A DNA stretch of 64,000 bases. Origin: Verpa conica. Taxonomy: Eukaryota; Ascomycota; Pezizomycetes; Pezizales; Morchellaceae. Where the stretch lies: the NCBI GenBank assembly GCA_033030425.1, contig JAUFSD010000012.1:1364001-1428000 (forward strand), given 5' to 3'. Under the pieces are notes generated by a model, which was not told where the DNA came from, searched no databases, and worked only from the letters and a program-made list of their open reading frames with translations. Below, one piece after another: positions 57,447 through 64,000 of this stretch. Within the stretch, counting starts at the first letter, position 1. Each line of letters opens with the position of its first letter. Made by a program: the position numbers and the translations under genes.

Positions 57447-60278
57447 AATCCATCTAAGGAAGCTATAGAAAGGACACCAGTAGTAAATATTCATAATATA
57501 CAAGACCATAACGAGTATGGTGTTCGTCCGAGCGTGCGCGGTTCCCCCCCCGCATAAAGACCCCGCAAGCCAATCCCGGTAAAAAAAAAAAGGAAAAAAC
57601 ACCACCCCCAATTCATTATATCAGAAATCACAACCAGCGGCTCGGAAGTCAATACCAATTAGGCCACTTTCAACAATTCAACCTATATATATAAATGATA
57701 CCGAAAAAAATTTAGGTTTATCCCCTCCCTTCTTGACGATGCTGAAAACCGTCACTCATTCCTACCTGATGTTTAGATGTGCCGCCAAGATACAACCAGG
57801 GAAAGAAGTCACCATCCCTCGGGACTGGTACCGGTTGAAAATGCCTCCCAGTGTATTGGGGCAATGCAATTGGCGTTGTGCTGACCAGCAGCACATCAAA
57901 TAGTATGGGGAAATCAAGTATTTCATCCTAGTGAAATAGATGATCATACTACGCAACAGGGCTCTATTGAAATTGGCGAAGCGGTGAGGCAGTAAGAAGG
58001 CATAAAGATGTCGATCCTCGCAGCTTGAAAGAAGCTTATGCCCTTGGCGTACCGTCAAGTATGTATACTTGTTTAATAATTATACGGGTATATTTACCAG
58101 CGCGGTACCAGCGCTTTCCCCCAGAAACCGGCTGTGGTCGGCTATGATCCAATACCCGGTACCGGTGCCGGCCGGTTGTAACGTTGACTGCTATTTCCCG
58201 TATGAACTAAGATATAATCAACCTATGCTTGGAGCTTCCGAGATTGATGACCGTATAGAAGCATATTACAGCAAGGTGTATGATTGGTTGGTTTCTATTG
58301 TTATTGGCTGATGCTGTCGAGTGATGTTATGTGATCTTGCGGCGCAGACAGGGGTGGAAGTCTTTGATCACAAGCAGATATAGAAAAACATGGTTCTGCA
58401 GGGCAATGCGTGTGACAACGCAACGATTACATTCCACAATGGACGCAGAGAGAGAGGCGAGTACGAGTAAAGTATCGAATGATCATACGGCTAGCGATAA
58501 GATAGACACCTTGTGTTACACTGCGACAGCAACCGGCGTGGTATTGGAGCTAAGCTGCTTGTTTGTTTTTCTGACTTCACATGCTTGTTGACGTCAGTTG
58601 ATTATAAGCTTTTCATTGATTTGGTCTTCTATACGCATGTGCAGGATCGGAATCTACCAACACGATGGGCCCAAATCGAAGTTCTGCGGACTGTTCTTGT
58701 CTTGAGATAAAGATCTAGAAGAATGGGGAGAATCTAGAGTAAGGTTGATACGCGCCAATAGAAAATAGTAGTTTGACGAGGGTGTCTTTTGACAGGGTCC
58801 TACTAGAGGCTTCTCCAGGGAGCAGATATAATAGAATACAGAGGGAAATGGCACGCATGAACTGTATCACAGCACCTAGGAACTGATAATCTTGTTTGTT
58901 TCCACCCCACCAGTTTCAAAACCAACGAGTGATAACAAATGATCCCGAGTTGAACCACTTGATGGAAAAGTACAAACAAAGCACGGGGAGATGGCCGGAT
59001 AGCTACCTACCCGATAATTACAATAAACCAATTGGAATTATCTAGATCTTTAATATTATGCATGTCGGTTACCGGATGTCACAGCATACGTGCCACGCCC
59101 GATTATCCGAACGTCTGTTGTATTACTTCGGGCGTTTCCCTGAGACTACTTCCGTAATTCGATAACCTCCGGTAATGTATAACTCGGGGCAGTATGCAGG
59201 GTGTGGTTTTGTTGGTTTACCCTTGTTTAACCTAACCCTTACTCGAAGCAAGGCATCTACGATTATGCATGCATGCACGCAATCTTGAGACATCACTCGG
59301 GTGTTTATTTGGTAAATTATATTTAAGTGAGACAGAGAAACATCTAATTTCTTGATCGATCATATCCTCGTCTCCGTAACTAGAATATTACCACAGTCCA
59401 ATATCCCCGGATTTTTTTTCCTTGTACCAAAAAACTTCCCCCCCGAAGTGGAGGGTACCAAATACACAAAAGTCAGACTTTAACAAACCAAGAGCAACGA
59501 TAGCTACCTACACACCATAAATTTTCCCCCAAAACTCAAAAACAACCGAGTTTTTTCTTTTTTTTTAAAAAAAAGCCTCTAATCTACTCTAATCTACTCT
59601 ACCGTACGCCACTCAATTACGTATATGAAACCCTCGTGGTAGACGATAGGCGGTAGGCGGGGTAGTCTATCAGGAAGCCATACCAAACAAGTCACCGGTA
59701 CATTATAGGCGCCAGCCAACAAACTCCTCGGCAACGCTACTATTGGGCAGGTATTAATCCAAAACAAGAAGTATATATGTAAACCTTTTGCCATCATCAC
59801 TAATTGATATGTGTACCCTTTTACCTTTGTTTAAAAGATATTTATTTTGTGTGAACCATGTAGCTATATAGCGTAAGGATCGTAGGTGATGTCAGTCTGG
59901 CCAATAGTGTGTTATATATTACTCGACTGCCAAGATAATTTCTAGTGGCAAACCCTCCCCCCCTCCCTCTTTTTTCATCATGGGCTGGGGATGTTAATCT
60001 GTTTTAATAATCGTGGTGAGTTGAGTTGTCTAATAGATTTTTATACAGATGTTGTATCGTTTTTTTTTAGTGAACTTAGATACTAGGCATAATTCCCGCT
60101 GGTCTATATCGAGTGAGCCCCTATGATACATGGTAATCCTCTTTAAAAAAATAAAAATATGGATCCGATAAGGCTCCTCTCGTGGAGATATATATAACCT
60201 TGAATACCTAAAAAAGCGAAAAAGCGAAATAGTTTAATGCACTCCAATAATACATCTCCAGTAATGACATAAGAAATA
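57447..60278. other. Intergenic, no supported gene
   Basis: Contains a GC-rich palindromic stretch with CCGGTACCGGTGCCGGCCGG near 58159-58178, CATGCATGCA at about 59265-59274, and T/A runs at 59540-59570 and 60058-60068. Small ORFs at 57762-58058 (minus) and 58069-58591 (plus) have no recognisable domain. Confidence 0.4.
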
Positions 60279-61727
60279 TTACGAGAATTCTTTGAAAAGC
60301 TGTACTATAGATGTATTACTTACAGCCATCGCATGATCCAAGGCCGTCTGCCCATTCAAATCTTTTAGGTTTTTTTCAGAGCGCCCTTTCAGTAATCTTT
60401 CTACGGAAGATTTAAGGTTGCAACGAACAGCAATATGCAGCGCTGTACTCCCATCGTTGTCCTGGGCATTGATATCGGCACCACCTCTAAGAAGCATCCC
60501 AATTATAGAACTCTTAATGGAAGGACAGTACTGTCTGTCCAAGTCCGGGTTATATGCCGCTAGATGAAGGCAGGTTTTCCCGTCAATAGTGACTGAATGA
60601 ACGTCGGCCCCTTTCTCAAGCAAACAACTTATAGTATCGCCTTGTTGACACATGGTTGCCCTGTGGAGTACTGAGTAGCCTCCGAATGACTGGGCAATAT
60701 CGGCGTCATATTCGAGTAGGAGCTCTATTACCGCTGGATACGCACCTCGTAGGTACGGGCGACCTTCAGATGCTAGGTATAGAGCTGTGAATCCAGCGTC
60801 ATTAGTTGCAGAGACATCTGCCCCTTTCTACAGTAATTCCATGACAACATTTGCCCACCCGCTATTTGCAGCAGCGATTAAGATTGTTTCTCCTTCATTT
60901 CCCTTGACCTCTAAATCAAAATTTCCCCTCCTCAGGAGTAGCAAGGCCGATTCTTCGTTGCCATACCATTCTACCGCGTTATGAACGACCGTGTTGCCTC
61001 CAGGTACACGTGCATAGATATCAGCCCCCTGCTTTAGAAGTCTACCAGATGTACAGACCCTCCGGAAGCAATAAACAGTGGTGTATGCCCGCGAATATCC
61101 TTCGCTTCAATAGAAGCGCCGTATTCCAAAAGCAACTTGGCAATTTCTACATTACACCTCCGCGCCGCAACGTGTAGAGCCGTCTCGCCTTCGTAAACGG
61201 TAGTGGGGTCAGCGTCGTTTTCCAACAAGATTTTAGCCGCTGCTGTTCCATCACTGTGGCAGCGAACCGCTAACATCAAGGGTGTTGCATGCTGGAGACC
61301 TTTCTAGTCGACATCGGCTCCTCGCTCTAGTAGTAGCTTGACCACAAGGTCATTCGCGTACTCGGCCGCCGTGTGTAGTGGTGTTCCGTAGTAAGGAAAT
61401 TTGGTACAGTTGGAAGAAATGTTTGCACCGTGATCAAGGAGGAACTTGACTGGTAATACATTGTTATATCTAGCTTTTAATTGCAGGGCTGTGCGGCCGT
61501 CTTCACCGACGTGATCTATATCGATTCCCATACCGAATGCCATCTTAATCAACCTCTCACTCGTAGCATTGGCTGCCAAACAGAGCAAGGTCACTTCTGG
61601 TCTGTCGAGAGTAGGTTAGAAGAGCGTCGAGATGGCGGTTCGTTTGGCAGAATGAATTGAGACTACTTCGGTCAAGGTTTTCTGCGATAATCATCAGGAG
61701 TTCGTTTGGGAGGGTGAGGAGGGACAT
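60279..61727 (-). pseudogene. F-box/ankyrin-repeat protein, disabled
   Basis: The minus strand from ATG 61727 begins with an F-box: LLTLPNELLMIIAENLDRSSLNSFCQTNRHLDALL. This is followed by about ten ankyrin-type repeats (examples: ALQLKARYNNVLPVKFLLDHGAN, TALHVAARRCNVEIAKLLLEYGAS, STALHIAVRCNLKSSVERLL). The frame is broken in four places: a shift near 61600 between the F-box and the first repeat, an in-frame TAG at 61304-61306 (after LLLERGADVD), a one-base shift near 61042 (between GGSVHLV and LLKQGADI), and an in-frame TAG at 60828-60830 (MELL*KGADVS). No GT-AG introns that would remove them are visible. Such proteins normally link substrates to SCF ubiquitin ligases. Both stops could come from CAG to TAG changes. 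Confidence 0.85.
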
Positions 61728-63237
61728 TTTGGGTGTAAATTTGTTTCTATGCTCATCAGCTACATATAAAATTACTATCGAGGAATAAGAAAAGCACATA
61801 CATTTATATGATCGTCAGAACAAGCACTATACAATATATCTCGATTCACGTAGAATAAATCAGGAGATGGCCCTCTTCATTCCTACAAGGTAGAGCATAT
61901 ATAAATTTCGTGATCTGTGGCATATCATGCTCTGACATTAGGAAGACACACGGGATACGTACGTACGTACGTACGCAAAGCACAATAGCCCTTGAAACCC
62001 AGTTGATTTGTGGTTATAAACAGAGACCGCTATGCAGGAGAGGACAGCCGCGTAGGAACAAAACCTAGAGGTCTATAGACAAAAACAACGGGCAACTCTG
62101 GTGTTGTAGGATAAGAGGGAGACGTCCAGAAGTACCTAAAGGTTAGTCATCATATGACCAGTCAGCCAACCCCCTAATCAGCCGTTCCTAGGCGTACTTC
62201 TGGTACCGCACTATCAAGCTTTCCCAAGCCTTGCAGGGGAATTAGCCGAGCCGAGCCAGATGAACCCCCGCACTCCACTACGTGCCCGCCCTCTCCCCTC
62301 CACGTTCCTCACGTAGAGCCCATTCTCCTCTGCAATATCAAGTACAAATTCATTACCAAGAGTTTCCGATTTAGAAAAATAGAATCGCCACTATGGCTCG
62401 TGAGTCAGTGTGGCACATTATAGCTGCGATAACTTTAGGAATGAGTGGATTCGCAGAGTGACCTTCTATCCTGAGCTACGTAAACATGGTAGTAGCCTTG
62501 TGCAACTCCACCCACTCCACTGTGAAACACCAACCTACATTCACCACATATAGGTGTCCTCCCGTGCTCGTACCTATCACGATCAATCAATTTCCGCGTG
62601 CCCATCCATCCAGCCAGCAGGATTCAAAGCCCCGATACAGGAATCTTGATATGTATTGTATCGTGTGCTCCCCTACTGGTATTTTGCTTGTTGATCCGTG
62701 AGTGATACAGGTCCACCAGCCTTGCCTTGACGAGAATCTTCCTTGATAATCAAAAATGCTCGGCTAGCCCACCACCAAAGGAATCGAGAATATACGCCCC
62801 TCAAACAAGAAATCATAGAAACATAAAACTGTGGCTGCGGTTGAAGTGTCTCAGATGAGCGGCCAGGCATTTCTTCCCGTGAGGGAACCTCTTCGCGCCC
62901 AGGCTGCGGCTGAAATACCTTAATGCTTGTCGGTTCTATGCGCACGATACCAAGCCCCGCATTTCTGTGCCTGTATTTTGGGGGCTGGTTTTGGTGTCCA
63001 ACTCCTGAGCTTCTTCTCCTTTTTTCATTCACAAAGGCTCTAGTTTCCATACAATACCACCTCTTGTGAGAGTGCACTTTCCCCGAAGATTTCTGAGCGC
63101 GGTCGCACAGTTGGGGGTCGTACAGGGCTGCTCTAATCACTCCACTTCATACCCGGCAAAGACGCCAGAAAGCCAACCATCCCCCTTAGCTTCTCTTCCT
63201 TAGCTCTTCGTCTTGTCCTCATCCTTGGCCTCCCAAA
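61728..63237. other. Intergenic with a (TACG)5 tract
   Basis: A perfect TACG microsatellite lies at 61956-61975. ORFs at 62486-62701 (+) and 62673-63140 (-) have no domain or introns. The right end is the promoter of the WW-domain gene. Confidence 0.45.
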
Positions 63238-64000
63238 ATGATCTACAGTGATCAGCAATATCCCGCCGCGGTGGTCGACCCGGTATATCAGTCGCAGCAA
63301 CCGCAACAACTGCAACTACAACAGGCAGCTTATGGGGCACCAGGAGCCCCCAACATACCCCAGGCACCAGTGGTACCCCAAGGATGGGATGCACACTGGG
63401 ACCAGGGGCAGCAAAAGTTCTACTTCCATAATACTTCAACAGGAACAGTGACATGGGAACACCGTGAGTACTTATTAATTTCCTATCATTGATCCTCTCC
63501 GGAGGTGTTGCTCCGGTGGTGTATTGCTTTATAAGTATAAATGTATTAAAAATTGTGTTTGAGTGCAATATTGTACTTTTCATAACTTGTCAATTCTTGT
63601 AGCTACTTGTTCCTTGCGTCTCCCTTTCCACCTAAATTGAAGCACATTATCTAATATTCCATAACTACCTACCAGCCCAACCAAACCAGCTACCAACACC
63701 CCCGACAAGCTCAAATGGCATGTACTCCTCGCAGCAGCAACAGCACCACCCACAATATGCGCATCAGCGACAGTCCATGGGCCCTGGGATGAGCCCCCAA
63801 CAGAACCAGTACCAGCAGCAACAACCACCCCAGAATCATGAACAGTGGCCTAATCAGCAGCAGCAGCGGCCAATAAGCCAGACGCCAGCCCCCCAACAGT
63901 ATCCATATGGGCAGCAGCAAAACACATATGATCACCAGAATATTCAATCACCTGTTTCACCACTCAGTGTAACTCGCAAGACCATTAGTTTGAGATCTGC
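63238..64000 (+). CDS. WW-domain, Gln-rich protein, 5' part
   Basis: Exon 1 is 63238-63463; a 212-bp intron (63464-63675, GTGAGT...CTACCAG) follows; exon 2 runs open from 63676 past the window end. Residues ~45-76 form a WW domain: VPQGWDAHWDQGQQKFYF, then HNTSTGTVTWEHP, with the two signature Trp at ~50 and ~73 and the aromatic block FYF. The intron falls inside the final EHP codon group. Before and after the domain the protein is Gln/Pro-rich (QQPQQLQLQQ, YSSQQQQHHPQY, NQYQQQQPP) and probably disordered. WW domains bind Pro-rich ligands such as PPxY. The start ATG is the first in the open frame. The product is incomplete, so its class cannot be settled. Confidence 0.82.

Noticed and set aside
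1..64000. CRISPR arrays, bacterial operons, tRNA genes
   Set aside because: Spliced fungal genes throughout; no spaced direct-repeat array and no convincing tRNA A/B boxes were found by eye.

Overview
This window is nuclear DNA of a filamentous ascomycete (Pezizomycotina). The genes are small and split by 48-80 bp introns, with GTAAGT/GTATGT/GTGAGT donors, CTAAC or CTAAT branch sites and TAG/CAG/AAG acceptors. The protein families are typically fungal: SAT4/Pth11-like rhodopsin-fold membrane proteins, an A-T-R carboxylate reductase, a berberine-bridge flavoprotein, a Dal5-type MFS carrier, an F-box/ankyrin protein and a fungal CIG/HIRRAHP-RING-like protein. The long AT-rich, stop-dense, gene-poor stretches and decayed genes suggest a repeat-rich genome. 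Intron density, including a 9-nt micro-exon, would fit an early-diverging Pezizomycotina lineage, but I cannot place the species.

Layout. 0-5 kb: small or decayed genes (RasGEF fragment; an unknown three-exon gene; a cysteine-bearing partial gene; a coiled-coil protein). 5-7.4 kb: no genes, but a 142-bp TIR element and a minisatellite. 7.5-19.8 kb: the richest block, with an A-T-R reductase (minus strand) divergent from an aldo-keto reductase, then a DHDPS/HOGA-type aldolase, a 10-exon MFS carrier and a small unknown protein. 19.8-26.1 kb: gene-poor. 26.2-27.6 kb: 7-TM protein. 30.1-32.0 kb: secreted FAD oxidase. 32.8-35.5 kb: two low-complexity proteins. 36.1-43.8 kb: two paralogous genes built from paired RRM-like modules, separated by an APH/ACAD10-11-type kinase gene on the other strand. 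44.6-45.1 kb: a decayed ORF. 45.9-47.5 kb: second 7-TM protein. 47.5-52.6 kb: gene-poor. 52.7-54.6 kb: conserved zinc-binding protein. 60.3-61.7 kb: F-box/ankyrin pseudogene with four visible lesions. 63.2 kb to the end: 5' part of a WW-domain, Gln-rich gene.

How genes may work together. The 7.5-19 kb block could be a small metabolic cluster: carboxylic acid activation and reduction to an aldehyde (A-T-R), aldehyde reduction (AKR), pyruvate-dependent aldol chemistry (DHDPS fold) and transport of an organic anion (Dal5-type MFS). This is inference from adjacency and family chemistry. The most distinctive family is the RRM-pair family: both members start with a similar ~65-residue helical domain, followed by one or three two-part modules marked by a GG-x-[LV]-[ED] motif and an ARR...FP motif.

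All exon boundaries were worked out by hand from splice signals and reading-frame continuity. No database search was run.
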